64,000 bases of DNA from Aplidium turbinatum. Taxonomy: Eukaryota; Chordata; Ascidiacea; Aplousobranchia; Polyclinidae. The position numbers and the translations under genes were made by a program. Of the stretch, positions 9,673 to 19,977 are shown one piece after another (the first letter of the stretch is position 1; every line of letters begins with the position of its first letter). The notes under the pieces are model-generated. The model was not told where the DNA came from, did not search any database, and worked only from the letters and a program-made list of their open reading frames with translations. The DNA is taken from the NCBI GenBank assembly GCA_918807975.1, contig OU964928.1, positions 14,157,823 through 14,221,822 on the forward strand, read 5' to 3'.

Positions 9673-10839
9673 TAGGGATGGGCAAAATAGAATACCGAAT
9701 ATAGAATAACCGGTTGTAGAGTCTAACCGGTTTCAAAATGCATATGAAATCGGATAATTGAAACCGCTTTAACGATCTACTTCGTAATAGTCTGTTTGAT
9801 CGCAACGAATTCGCTGCAGCGAAAGTAGAATTTTTATCGATTCAGTGCGATGCGACGTCTGAAAAACGCACGACTTTCATTGTTCGCATTAAAGAGATCT
9901 TTCTTGTCAAGCGTTTTGTAGTCCTCACAGTCTTGCGGAAGTGTGGTACGAAACAGCTTAATCCGCTTTCAGGATTTTTCTCTATTTCGGTACCACAAAC
10001 CTAAGTTGTTTCTGGTAGAATACAAGGGTCGACTTGCCTTCGCTAAGCTACCCAACATCGTGAGCTCCCACTCTCGTATGCAGGGCAACGTCTACCACAG
10101 GGTGTGCGAATTAGCGACCCTCCCTGCTGAAGTACGTATGAGGGCTTTGTCTTAGCTTTTACTGTACTGCCGCAGAGCAAGGGGGGGGGCAATTTTTTTT
10201 AGGGGAACCGAAAAAATTTAAATGGGCAAAATCATTATAATTGTAGCTGTTGTTTGAGAATGTTGGGATTTTGCCAGGGGGGCAACAATGTTTAGGTGGG
10301 GGGCGAGGCCCCCCGGCTGGCTACGGGCCTGTAATACCGTACATGCCAGTACAGTGACATGGACGACTTGTTGAGCTGTGGGATTGAACATGCTGCTTGC
10401 AGTAGTGAAGATGAATCAGCAAATTTGGCTTCCCCTGCTTCAGAAATAGATACATATCTCACGTTGTTGAAAGCATTCACTACATCTCTTCAAAACGCCC
10501 TTGTTTGATGGAAAGCAAAACAAAAACCAATTTTCTTGTTTCTGTCAGTTAGTTTCAAAATATTTTTGTGTACCCTGCTACATCTGTTTCTTCAGAGAGA
10601 TGTTTTTCAAGTGCAGGTTTAACTGCCACCAAGTTGAGATCTCGTTTGACTGGTGAAAGTTACACTGCGATAAGCAATTTTTGTGATGTTCATTGTTTTT
10701 GCAAAGTCATAAAAATCATTAAAATGTGTCGATGGTAAAAACTGTCAATTATTCTAGAATACATATCTGTATTCTATATTCGGTTTCAGTATTCTAGAAT
10801 ATTCTAGAATAGCTAATTATTCTATTTTGCCCATCCCTA
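9673..10839 (+). mobile_element. hAT element (TAGGGATGGGCAAAATAGAAT ends) inserted in the LINE
   Basis: The ends are TAGGGATGGGCAAAATAGAA and its complement, with the exact 8-bp duplication ATTGGTGC at 9665-9672 and 10840-10847. The plus strand keeps a piece of the hAT C-terminal dimerisation domain at about 10570-10735: PATSVSSERCFSSAG followed by KLRSRLTGE. The rest of the transposase is missing or unreadable, so this is a defective copy that needs help in trans. Confidence 0.88.
10180..10331. repeat. G/C-run insertion, possible MITE remnant
   Basis: A stretch with runs of G (10181-10188, 10276-10282) ends in CCGGCTGGCTACGGGCCTG, whose complement CAGGCCCGTAGCCAG resembles a hAT-type terminus. 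The opposite end is not recognisable. It lies inside the 9673-10839 hAT element. Confidence 0.3.
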
Positions 10840-11383
10840 ATTGGTGCATGGTTGAGCGGAAAAGCCCGACGCCCGTACGGAGACGGTTGAGACGCACCCA
10901 CGCCCGTCTCCGCAGCGTCAGGCCGATGGGGCGCGCGCCGGCGTCGGGGATGAATGAATGGAGTCTGGTGGTGCCTGACCTCCATTCAGAATGCCATTTA
11001 TGGTCCGCCCAAGTAGCCGCAGAGATGTCCCGTTCGTCAGCTTCGTTGATCAGAAGCCGAGCGGCCGGCACGAATGGGTGTCCTGATTTCAGTCGGCGGG
11101 GGTGCCCGTTTGGAAAGGCAGAGATCCTGTGGTGGAGAAGATGATCAGGCTCCAGTGCCCGTCGACCGAGGGACAGAGTGGCTTCTTCGCGACGAAGCTC
11201 AGCAGGTTGGATGCCAGCGAGAATGGGGAGATTGTCCAATGGTGTGGGACGCAGGCATCCGGTCACTGTGCGCAGGGCGCTGTTTATGGCAGTGTCGATG
11301 TTGTGGCAGTGAGCACTGCGGCACCAGACAGGTGCACAGTACTCTGCTGAAGAGTAGACAAGGGCTAAGGCTGCCATTCGCAA
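10840..11383 (-). pseudogene. LINE RT C-terminal (thumb/tail) fragment
   Basis: This continues the LINE protein after a frame change: ALVYSSAEYCAPVW, ALRTVTGCLRPTPLDNLPIL and LRREEATLSLGRRALEPDHL are typical of the region downstream of the RT palm in jockey-like elements. It is cut at 10840 by the hAT insertion, and the last part of the protein resumes at 9450-9672. Confidence 0.75.
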
Positions 11384-11387
11384 AGTG

Positions 11388-12022
11388 TCAGCCCTCGCCC
11401 CCCCAGCTAGAGCCTGCCAGGCGCTTCAGTAATGCAGCGCGGGATGTCAGTTTCTTGCGCAGTGACACCAAATGGTGGCGGTATGTGAGCGATCTGTCTA
11501 ATGTCACCCCAAGATACCTTGGCTCGGGGCAGAAGGACAGAGGTTTTCCGTTGTTGTGGACATGTAGCTCACGATCAGCTTCCCGATTGTGTAGGTGGAA
11601 AGCTGCCGCCACAGTTTTGGTTTCGCTGAGTTTCAGTCGCCAGTTCTGGAGATAAGCTGAGATGGTTTGCATGTCCTGGCTCAAGGTGTCCTCTAGACCT
11701 TCCCACGACTTTGTGGAGTGGAGAACCGCCAGATCGTCCGCATAAGCGTATTCCGCGGAGACCGTGGTCGGCAGGTCGTGGGTGTAGATGTTGAAAAGAA
11801 GTGGAGCCAGGACCGATCCCTGTGGGACGCCGTTTTTCAGGCGTCTCAGTCCGCTTCGCCGCGGGCCGCCGGTGGTGAGGGTGAAGCTTCGATTCCTGAC
11901 AAGTTCCATGATCATATGGACCATATGTCGGTCAGGAAGCAGGCGAAGCAGCTTGTAAGTAAGGCCGCGATGCCATACAGTATCGTAGGCAGCTGTGAGA
12001 TCTAGAAAGACAGCGCCGGCCT
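11388..12022 (-). pseudogene. LINE reverse transcriptase fragment
   Basis: The translation contains FLDLTAAYDTVWHRGL (motif A region), GVPQGSVLAPLLFN (motif B) and AYADDLAVL (the YADD motif C with catalytic Asp pair), in the normal order for a non-LTR reverse transcriptase. The N-terminal endonuclease and RT fingers are missing because of 5' truncation. The frame breaks near 11388 and continues in the next ORF (10840-11383). The codons are GC-richer than the surroundings. Confidence 0.85.
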
Positions 12023-12039
12023 TCTTTTTTTTTGCGGAA

Positions 12040-13130
12040 TAAGTACATAAGTACATAAGCGGAATCAAGTACTAAAAACAAGTCATCATCACATACGGTA
12101 CTTGGTGTTATTATGCTGTTATCTAGTTTTGATGGCTGCCATGTCATCTGATTGTTTTTATCGTTCTGATATACTTTCAGTTCTTCTAACTTGTAACACT
12201 ACCGTACCATTGTCTGTAAACTTGTAACAGTAGATAGCCTATTTAGTGAGATTTTGTGCATTTGCAGATTGTGTATTATTTCGTTGTTTTACAGTGTTAT
12301 TTCGTTGTTGTTGTTTGTTATTTGTGCATTTGCAGTTTGTGTAGTATTTCTATGTTTTGGATATGGACAGCTTTGTCTGATGCAAATAAAGTATTATTAA
12401 ATGGACGAATTAACAGTACAAAACTTAACACTTTTTACCTCGTAGGATGTAGAGAGCATAGCCAGAACAAAAGTATGTTTGGCTAAGAAAAGGCTCTTTA
12501 AAATATACTTCAATTAAACAGTAAGAAGTCTTGCACTCTTAAAAAGAGTGTGAAATATTGATTGAAAACCTAGAAAGCTTGTTTTAAAAAACTGTTGCAC
12601 ATTTAAAATAAACTTACAATTTAGGACGTCAGGGGCAATTGCACTCTTCACCTTGCAAGGTGCACCCAACATAAGCGGAAACATTTGAAGCTGGCATGAA
12701 ATCATGAATCATATTTGAAAAAAATTACAAAAAACAATTCAAAGTCATCAGTAGAGTCTTGCATGATTTCACTTTGCGTGTACATTAGGGTGGCTCTTAA
12801 AATTGAGTTTTTGAACTTTACTTGGGACACCCTTTCAAATGGTGAGATTGTCTGAAAAAATAACTCCTGCAAACTTTTTTTAAATTTGAAGTTGATTTAG
12901 GGGTGGCCTTCCCCCCTAAAGTAGGCTATACTGTGCCCTCCTTCAAAATACCAAATCTGCGTATCTCAAAAACCATTTGAGCTAGAGATACTGTACGGTT
13001 TTGTGTCAAAAGATGCAGAAAACATAGTTTCCTATCTGCTTTCTAAACATTAAATGCATCTATCTTAAGTAGAAAAGCAGTGATTTAGAAAAAACACATT
13101 TTAACACAAAAGGTACGATAGCATTAGCTC
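12040..13130. other. Unannotated stretch
   Basis: No frame resembles a known protein. 12240-12360 is TTGT-rich low-complexity DNA, and a possible element start (TAGGGTGGCTCTTAAAATTG) occurs at 12786 without a visible partner end. Confidence 0.35.
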
Positions 13131-13407
13131 TATAGATAGGCTTACCATACGTCCCGTTTTAGGCAAGACAGTCCCGCTTTTTAACGTCTTGTCCCGGCGT
13201 CCCGACCGGTCAGCCAAACATCCCGCTTGGGCGTTCAGCCAGCCAGCATAATACACGAACATTACCAATTAGCATGTTCTCGTTACCGTATTGTTGTTGC
13301 TGTGTAGCGTACCGGTAGCCTACTTGCTGAAGGTGAATGCGTGATTTTGGGCAAATAATGGGCAAAATAATGCAAAGGCAAAAGGGCAAAATAATGTTTT
13401 CTTCGAA

Positions 13408-13681
13408 GTGAAAGAAAAGATCGAAAGAGATCTGACAGGGATCGGATGTGCAGCTCATGTTCACAACTGCCTCCAACATGCTGTGGATACTCTCCCTGTA
13501 TGTGTCGAAAGTCTTGTTGTGAAAATCTATAAATTTTTTCACATTTACACCGTTCGAGTTACTGAGCTGAAGATTTTTTGCGACTTTGTAGATATTGAGT
13601 ATCAGCGTATCTTGCAACATGGCAATACAAGATTTCTCTCTTTGCTACCAGCTTTGCAAAGAATACTTGAAATGTTTGAGG
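13408..13681 (+). pseudogene. hAT transposase, central fragment
   Basis: The translation reads GIGCAAHVHNCLQHAV then ILQHGNTRFLSLLPALQRIL, which match the conserved C-A-H-xx-L-N-L and W/T-R central region of hAT transposases. It stops at 13681, where the inserted element begins, and the same protein resumes at 15259 across the duplicated target GTTTGAGG. The N-terminal zinc finger and first catalytic segment are absent upstream. Confidence 0.7.
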
Positions 13682-14555
13682 CTGGGTTTTTTTTTTCGGT
13701 CATTTATCGGTCATTGAACAACTTTTTAGCAAAATGTCCGAAAAAAATATAGTCAATTCGGTCAAAATGTCCAAAAAATATATAGCCAATTCGGGTGTTG
13801 TAAGGTTGAGCTTCGCTGATGAACGTTGAAGAAAGTTTTCTCAGATAAAACACAACAACGTTTCTCAGCGAAACTTAATGTTGTAGCTCATAGGCGCCTA
13901 ACTATTTTTTTGGCCGTGGGGGCAAAAGCGTGTTTCATCAGCAGCAACGTAAATTCAGCGAAATGTCACGCAGATGGATGACATAATTATGTCGTCACAC
14001 TAGGATTGCTTTTATTGCCACACTCGGAGTTATCGCTACGTTCGACCTACCGTTAATTATTATAAACAAAACTCGACCACTTTGGTTACGCAAACACATG
14101 CCATGCGTCTGCGTAAACTAGCGGTTGACGGACTGCGACTCTTTAAGCTAAGCACAACATAAAGTTTAGCAATGAATTAGATTTATTACCATGAAACAAG
14201 AGACGAAAAGGTTTACTAAAAAGTAAAAGGTATACTGTAAATGGAATGACAATGTCTTGAAAATGAAATGCAAATACTAACTTGATTATACGCTTGAAAA
14301 TGTACCTGTTGAAAGTAAAATCATTCACGTTTACATCAATTCAACAGCACGTCACCTTGAATAAATTTAGAAGTTGCTGACATCCGTAAACAGCTCTTTA
14401 AAAATAATTACGGAGAGACGTTTGATTATAGCTCCCTTTTCACTACAATATCGCAACTTATGACTGACCTGTTTTCGTGTTGCAGATGAAACAAAAGATG
14501 CGCATATTCCCCGCCTTTGATCAGGTTTCTATGGCAACGGTCGCGTGTGCGCCAT

Positions 14556-14640
14556 GCAGTTTGCGCGAGTCCGTTGTTGCGTTGATTATTCCGCATGTGC
14601 GCAATGCGGTTTGTACCAGCCCTTGTTGCGTTGGTTAGTG
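14556..14640 (+). repeat. Imperfect tandem duplication
   Basis: Two copies of a unit of about 53 bp share TGTGCGC(C/A)ATGC(A/G)G and TTGTTGCGTTG, lying inside the 13682-15250 element. It is GC-richer than the rest of the element. Confidence 0.5.
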
Positions 14641-14867
14641 GTTACCTCGGGCCGAGACTTCAAGTTCGTTTTCACAGCGAGCGGTTCACTGCCGCGACAA
14701 TTCACTGCAGAGGTTTCGACTTTCGAAAGCAACATCGAGTCTGTTTGCAAGCGCATAAAGCTAAACGCACGCTCCGTCTACGTAGCAAATTATGTTGTTT
14801 ATGGGTGCATTCAACATCTGATGACATTGAATCGACACAAAATGGTAGATTTTTGCTATGTCGCAGG

Positions 14868-14943
14868 CAGCAAAATGAGTCATTTTTACATTGATTCAAC
14901 GTCTGCAGACGTTAAATCAATGTAAAAATGACAGATTTTGTCT
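14868..14943. mobile_element. Palindromic MITE-like hairpin, copy 1
   Basis: The core TCATTTTTACATTGATT, then AACGTCTGCAGACGTT and the complement of the first part, form a near-perfect hairpin (14880-14931 is the strongest part). Its centre and arms match 17161-17256, defining a small palindromic repeat family. Confidence 0.65.
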
Positions 14944-15258
14944 GGTGTGGAATTGTAGCATCCTACTCGTTCTAGTGATCATTTATCGCGAAGCTGTTGC
15001 GGTTTGCATTCAAAAAATGTTGTCTTGCTGCCGATCGCTAGTTCATCTATTGTTTTATGTATCAATACAGCATAAAAAGTTGGCGCCTATGTTGTAGCTA
15101 GTCAGGAAGTGTAAATTTTGGTTTGTATCAGCTACTTGAAAGGAAATATTTTCCTCAGAAAAAATGACCGAAATAAATACAAAATGACCGAATTTTTTCA
15201 AGTCATTTCGGACAAATGACCGAAAAGTGTCAGCGAAAAAAAAAACCCAGGTTTGAGG

Positions 15259-16133
15259 GATTGAAAAGTTACTTCAACTCCCAAGAAGGTTGTCCTAATC
15301 TCATCAAAAAATGCTTCGAAGAACCAACACAAGCGCTCTATTTGAATTTTGTTCATGGGCAGTTGAAATACTTCAACGAGACTATTCTAAAGTTAGAAAA
15401 GGAAAACGCTAATGCCGTAGGCCTAGATGTGGAACATGTTCTGTCAGAGCTAAAGCTAAACTTACTTGAAAAGAAAGAAAACAACTTCATCCCATCTGCA
15501 GCATTGACTCTCTTAGGCAAACTAGAAGAAGCAGGCGAAGTAAACGTAAACTTGTTTTACAAAGAAGCAAGAGATTTTTACGATAAATGCTTATCGTATC
15601 TGGATCTTTATGATGGTTCTTATGAAGATGTGCTTCCTCATCTTTGGATCGACCTAAACAAAGAAATATCCTGGGGGCGGGTGTGTGAGTCTGCGGAAAA
15701 GATCAACATAATGTTTGGGAAGCAGGTGATCCACAACAACTCTCTTTTTGACGAACAAGTACTAGTGAAACGGCACATGTCTGAACGTTGTAAGGAAGAG
15801 AGCTGGCAAAATGCGTCTTTGGAACAAAAGTGGGTCGAGATGTTCAAAGAATTTGAAAAAAAATGCATACGCGTTTCAAACTTTCAAAAGCTGGTAGAGT
15901 TCATATTTTGTTTACCCGGAACATCCGCACCTGTTGAAAGAATTTTTTCCATCATGAAGAACATGTGGTCTGAGAGCAGAAGCAGGATGCTGGAACAGAA
16001 CGTGAAAGCCGTTATCACATGTAAAATCAATACTGATTGGTCCTGCTCTGACTTTTACGAGAATGTAAAATTGAACAATGTCCTTTTGAACAAGGTGTTA
16101 TCTACAGAAAAGTATGATTGGGCGAATAAGTAA
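15259..16133 (+). pseudogene. hAT transposase, C-terminal fragment with hATC domain
   Basis: About 290 codons continue the frame broken at 13681 (LKSYFNSQEG onward). The C-terminal dimerisation domain is clear at about 15900-16010: LPGTSAPVERIFSIMKNMW, SRSRML and NVKAVITCKIN. The reading frame runs upstream into the inserted element, so the apparent ATG at 15216 is not a native start. An insertion splits the gene and its N-terminus is lost, so it is non-functional as it stands. Confidence 0.85.
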
Positions 16134-16518
16134 ATTCGCAAATGCTTGTACGCAGTGTTGGGTAAATTCAGTGCAATTGGGAGTTACTTATCGACTTGAA
16201 AACCGCAGGCTATTTTATTATTCTTTCTTCCTTTTGCTTTACAGAAAAAATCTAAATTCGAATTATTTTGTATCCTTAACGTCAATTCCTTTCTATTTTT
16301 CGAACTGAAACCGATTTTTAGACAGAGAATATGCGCATGAACTCTTGATGACAATACGGCAATGAAGACAGCCGGGATGGCTTTAATGTAAGCCTATGCA
16401 ATAATATCAGAAAATGTAAAGTTAAAAAGTCACAGCTAAGTGGTCTTGGTCTTTGGAGGCGTCCTGTTTTGAAGTCACAAAAATATGGTAAGCCTATCTA
16501 TAAAAAATATGTGACGAT

Positions 16519-16651
16519 CAGTGTTCCATCTAAGAAATTAGGACTCGTGAAATCTGTCCAAATCTTGATTTCCCAATCTTTTTTGTAACCATGAAACAGT
16601 CTACAGAATTTCAATTATTTTCTCAATTTTTGAACCTTAGAGGGAACACTG
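16519..16651. mobile_element. 133-bp hAT-type MITE
   Basis: The ends CAGTGTTCCATCTAAG and CTTAGAGGGAACACTG are inverted repeats. The flanks GTGACGAT (16511-16518) and GTGACAAT (16652-16659) form an 8-bp duplication with one mismatch. The end sequence is typical of hAT elements, and there is no coding capacity. Confidence 0.8.
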
Positions 16652-16704
16652 GTGACAATATTCATTTCAAAATGCAATTCTGGTCAGTACTGCGAGAAGC
16701 GATA

Positions 16705-17150
16705 TTATCGACAATATTCTTCTTGTTGCAATTTGGAAAACAGTTTTCTGTATTCAGTAACAACTTGCAAAAGAAACTGAAGTTGGACCTCATCTTTAGT
16801 TAAGAGAACTTTTGTTAAAATCCTGGATTACAGCAACTCCTCTCTCTGCTCTGTCATTGACTGCTGAAAGTCCCTTTGCTATGTGTAAAGCTTGAATAAA
16901 TGCACCATATTCAGTCCAATAAGCAGGATCCTTTGAAAGTATTGCTTCATCTACACCCAATAGCTGAAGAAAGCCGTTTTGAATTAGAGGTGCAAAACTG
17001 TTCTAGACCTTTATTACCAAGAAACGTATCTACTTTGACGCTTCGTCTCCTTAATGGATGTTCTGCTGTTTCATCTAACATGGTTGCCACCAATAGCTTT
17101 TTACTTTCCAGACAATCGAGCGTCAAACAAGGCTGATCAGTAGTCACCCT
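16705..17150 (-). pseudogene. Fragment of an unclassified transposon-associated protein
   Basis: On the minus strand, interrupted frames read TDQPCLTLDCLESKKLLVAT, KDPAYWTEYG, GLSAVNDRAERGVAVIQDFN and LTKDEVQLQFLLQVVTEYRK. I associate the phrase V-N-D-x-A-E-R-G-V-x-x-I-Q-D-F/Y-N with a family repeated many times in invertebrate genomes, probably a transposase, but I cannot name the superfamily. Several frame changes show that it is decayed. Confidence 0.55.
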
Positions 17151-17160
17151 AGGGTACGGT

Positions 17161-17256
17161 ACATCCCAAACAGCAAAATCCGTCATTTTTACATCTATTT
17201 AACGTCTGCAAACGTTAAGTCAACATAAATATGGCGGATTTTGCTGTCTGGGATGT
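17161..17256. mobile_element. Palindromic MITE-like hairpin, copy 2 (96 bp)
   Basis: ACATCCCAAACAGCAAAATC at one end pairs with the complement at the other (GGATTTTGCTGTCTGGGATGT region), around the centre AACGTCTGCAAACGTT. It belongs to the same family as 14868-14943. It lies against the start of the unclassified transposase fragment. Confidence 0.7.
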
Positions 17257-17339
17257 TCACACTTAGTCAGGATTTTACGGAATCAGCAACGGGAAAAATT
17301 GCAGAATTATATGTCTAGTACCTAAAAAGTAAAAAAAAT

Positions 17340-17494
17340 CTATAACTGGTTAAAAATCCAAAGTTAAAAAAAGCCAAAAAGAAGCCAAATCACAAAAAAA
17401 AGCCAAACCGTAAATCTTCCAGACAAAGGCCTTAAAAAAGAGCCAGATTTGAGTAATTTGGCTAGAAAAAAAGCCAACCTGGTACCCTAAACTC
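17340..17494 (-). mobile_element. Possible hAT terminus with AAAGCCAA repeats
   Basis: AAAAAGCCAAA motifs are repeated and the segment ends CCAACCTGGTACCCT. In reverse it reads AGGGTACCAGGTTGGCTTTT, similar in style to CAGGGTTGCCAGAT at 9297. No target duplication was matched. Confidence 0.35.
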
Positions 17495-17956
17495 CCTAAA
17501 GACTGACTGAGTGCCAATTACAGTATATATTCTTGGCTCAGCCCGAAATTAGTGAAGCATGACCAGCACAACTCATGCTCAAAGAATTCAGCTCAGTGGC
17601 CAAGTAAAGTAGTTTCGTTACAAGACGTTTAAGTAGGCTATATCCCAGTCGTTCATATCAATAATCAAGCATCGTTGTGGGTTTGACACCTGTCAGAAGA
17701 TATTTCATTTTCTTGATTATGAAATTGAAACAACTTTTAACAGGAAATAGTGTGGAAAGCTATGAACACAGTAGGCCTACACAGAGGTGGGCAGTAGCGC
17801 GCTACTTTTTTGGTAAAAGTAGCGGTAGCGGCGCTACTTTTTAGTTGGAGTAGCGACTGCAGTAGCGGCGCTATTTTTATTCCAAAGTAGCGGTAGCTAG
17901 AGAGGCGCTACTTTTTTTCAGTCGCACTCCCGCTACCCGCTATTTTTTAATTTAAA

Positions 17957-18753
17957 TTGAAAAAAATGCTTGTTTTTTTTGCAATACTGGCGTGGTCAAG
18001 CAGCTATATAATCGGCTTAGTTGCAAAGATTCGGTCTTTTCTAGCTGACGTCAACTTCTTCGGCGAATATCTCCGTGTGATGAAGCCTATCTGCCAGGCT
18101 TTAGACATTCTCCATGGCGAGTCCAAGGCATATTACGGAGTCTTGCTTCCAACCATCACAATTTGCGGGAAGAAGTTGACTGAGATCAGTGATCTTGTGA
18201 CCTGTGAGGAGTTGAAAGTGAAAGTTCTTGAAGGAGTGAAGGAGTCCTTGAAGGGGTGAAGAAACGATTTAACAAGTGCTTCAACAACATGAAATGCGTT
18301 ATGGCATCATGTCTTCATCCCTCCTTCAAGACGTCGTGGCTACAATTTCTGCACTACGTTTCCACGGATGATGCTGACGCACTGCGAGAAAAAGTCAAGA
18401 TAGATTTAATTCGACTATTGCGGGAGACATCAAGCCGGGTTGATACCGAGAAGAGTGACACCAACACCAGTCATGACTCCGAGGATGTATTTTTTGGAGT
18501 GTTGGCGCCATCCCGTGAAACGTCGGTGCAGAAGGAAACAACAATTGTGGACGCCATTTTTTCGGACAAGAGCAAGTCCATGAGCTTTTCGAATACCGAG
18601 TTAAAACATCTGTTCATTAAATACAACACCCCCATTTCTTCCAGTGCTGCGGTGGAGAGACTTTTCTCTGTTGGAAAAGATGTGCTTATGCGAAAGCGGG
18701 CAGGACTTAGTGACTCTCATTTTGAAATGCTCGTGTTTTTGAAAGATGCTTAA
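17957..18753 (+). pseudogene. hAT transposase C-terminal half
   Basis: Two consecutive frames (17957-18259 and 18256-18753, overlapping by 4 nt) give one hAT-like protein: FLADVNFFGEYLRVMKPICQ, then CLHPSFKTSWLQF, and the dimerisation domain YNTPISSSAAVERLFSVGKD with LMRKRAGLSDSHFEML. The frame change near 18258 and the missing N-terminus indicate a pseudogene. Confidence 0.8.
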
Positions 18754-18864
18754 CAATAAATTTCCCGTAGAATATGTTTCCTATAAAGCGTAAACGAATG
18801 ATAACATTCGTTTTCAAGGTCATTTTTGCGTCACTAGAGACTTGAGTGTTTCCTAGAGTCATTT

Positions 18865-19097
18865 TAGACAAAAGTAGCGGAAGAAGTAGCGGTAGCGCGC
18901 GCTACTTTGGCCCGAGTAGCGGGTAGCGCGCTACTTTTGTAAATTAGTAGCGGGTAGCGCACGCTACTTTGGCCCAAGTAGCGGTAGCAGGTAGCGCGCT
19001 ATTTTAAAAGTAGCGGGTAGCGCGCTACTTTAAAAGTAGCGGGTAGCGCGCTACTTTAAAAGTAGCGTGTAGCGCGCTACTTTAAAAGTAGCGGGTG
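18865..19097 (+). repeat. GTAGCG minisatellite in hAT subterminal region
   Basis: Units of about 26 bp built from AAAAGTAGCGGGTAGCGCGC are repeated at least three times nearly perfectly (19007-19090) and less regularly before that. Each unit contains the self-complementary GTAGCGCGCTAC, which is also the subterminal motif of the element, so the array multiplies the probable transposase binding sequence. Confidence 0.75.
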
Positions 19098-19439
19098 CCC
19101 ACCTCTGGGCCTACAGCACTTATTTTACGGTTTAATGGACATAATTTGTGCTCAAAACAATACTTTGAGTTTATTTGGCCCTTGAGTCATTTTCTTTTTG
19201 GCCTTTGTTTCTATTGTAAAGTAGGCTATTATAGAATAAGTTAGAAACTATTCTAGATTCGAATCCCTAACTATGCAAAAATGCCAATCCCTAAGTGTTG
19301 GCGTCACTCTTGTCAGCAGCCTTCACTAGCCTATCAGCGTGGCTTAATATGTTTCCCGCAATAGTCGAATGATTTCTGCTTTGATTTTTTCAATCCTTGT
19401 TTCCATGGAAAATCTCCAAAAACGAGTGATTTTTTTTTT

Positions 19440-19590
19440 ACTTTAAATTGGAAACTAGTGGTAGTGCGACTGAAAAAAATGTAGCTCCTTTTCGCTACCG
19501 CTACATTGAACAAAATAGCGCCGCTATTGCTACAAAAATGGAGCGGCGCTACTTCTACTAAAAAAGTAGCGCGCCACTGCCCACCTCTGT
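19440..19590 (-). mobile_element. Orphan right end of a second GTAGCG hAT element
   Basis: GCGCGCCACTGCCCACCTCTG (ending 19590) is preceded by AGCGGCGCTAC motifs like those of the 17782-19107 element. Its own left end and target duplication are not present nearby, so it is a solo end or a deletion product. Confidence 0.6.
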
Positions 19591-19977
19591 TAACTGGTAG
19601 GATAGCCTATTTGTTTTTGTAGTTCATCTTCCTTGAGAGTGTCTTCTTATGTTGTTACAGAGACAAGGAAATCTTATTGGTAGACTACAACAGGGCCTAA
19701 AATATTTTCACAGCGCTGACTGCATTTAGTCTTCAGCAACCCGATGTCCGCCCTGTTAGATCAGCAGGGGCGTTGACAGGGGGGTCTAGGTGGTACTTTT
19801 GGACCCGGGCCCGGAATATTTAAGGGGCCCGGATTTTAAAAATTCCCCGCGACTTCAAACATAATCAAGATCTTAATATAATCAGATCTGAAGGAATTGC
19901 CATCAGAGGTTAAAACTGCTATTTCAGCCGTCAGATGGTAAAGTACCGGGCCCCCTTCTGGGTACTGGGCCCACCAT

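Larger units (their letters stand above)
9432..12032 (-). mobile_element. 5'-truncated non-LTR retrotransposon (LINE), copy 1, interrupted by a hAT element
   Basis: The minus strand encodes the reverse transcriptase palm and C-terminal region of a jockey/CR1/RTE-like LINE. The 5' end is truncated inside the RT domain at a run of A (about 12020-12032). The 3' end carries a short GAC-repeat tail (9432-9445). A hAT element (9673-10839) splits it. A second copy of the same family lies at 37388-38624. A possible short target repeat AAGTAC flanks it (about 9436 and 12040). Confidence 0.8.
13682..15250. mobile_element. Non-autonomous element, CTGGGTTTTTTTTTTCG ends, copy 1
   Basis: The ends CTGGGTTTTTTTTTTCGGTC and AAAAAAAAAACCCAG are flanked by the exact 8-bp duplication GTTTGAGG (13674-13681 and 15251-15258). 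Subterminal repeats of AAATGACCGAAA/TTTCGGTCATTT occur at both ends. It interrupts a hAT transposase. The same family occurs at 33700-35838. The 8-bp target size suggests hAT-type mobilisation. No intact gene was seen inside. Confidence 0.85.
13131..16502 (+). mobile_element. hAT transposon split by a second element
   Basis: The inverted ends TATAGATAGGCTTACCATA (13131-13149) and TATGGTAAGCCTATCTATA (16484-16502) bracket two coding blocks of one hAT transposase. The terminal extension is palindromic with its flank, so the exact border and the target duplication are uncertain. A 1569-bp non-autonomous element (13682-15250) interrupts the transposase. Confidence 0.7.
17782..19107 (+). mobile_element. 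hAT element (CAGAGGTGGGCAGTAGCGCG ends)
   Basis: The ends CAGAGGTGGGC and GCCCACCTCTG are flanked by the exact 8-bp duplication GGCCTACA (17774-17781 and 19108-19115). It carries a C-terminal hAT transposase fragment on the plus strand and a minisatellite of GTAGCG motifs near its right end. The N-terminal half of the transposase is missing, so it is a deleted copy. Confidence 0.88.

Noticed and set aside
9297-17494. One hAT element spanning 8.2 kb between the CAGGGTTGCC and GGTACCCT ends
   Set aside because: The ends are only partly alike and the flanks (GTGAAACT, AAACTCCC) do not match; listed only as separate possible ends.
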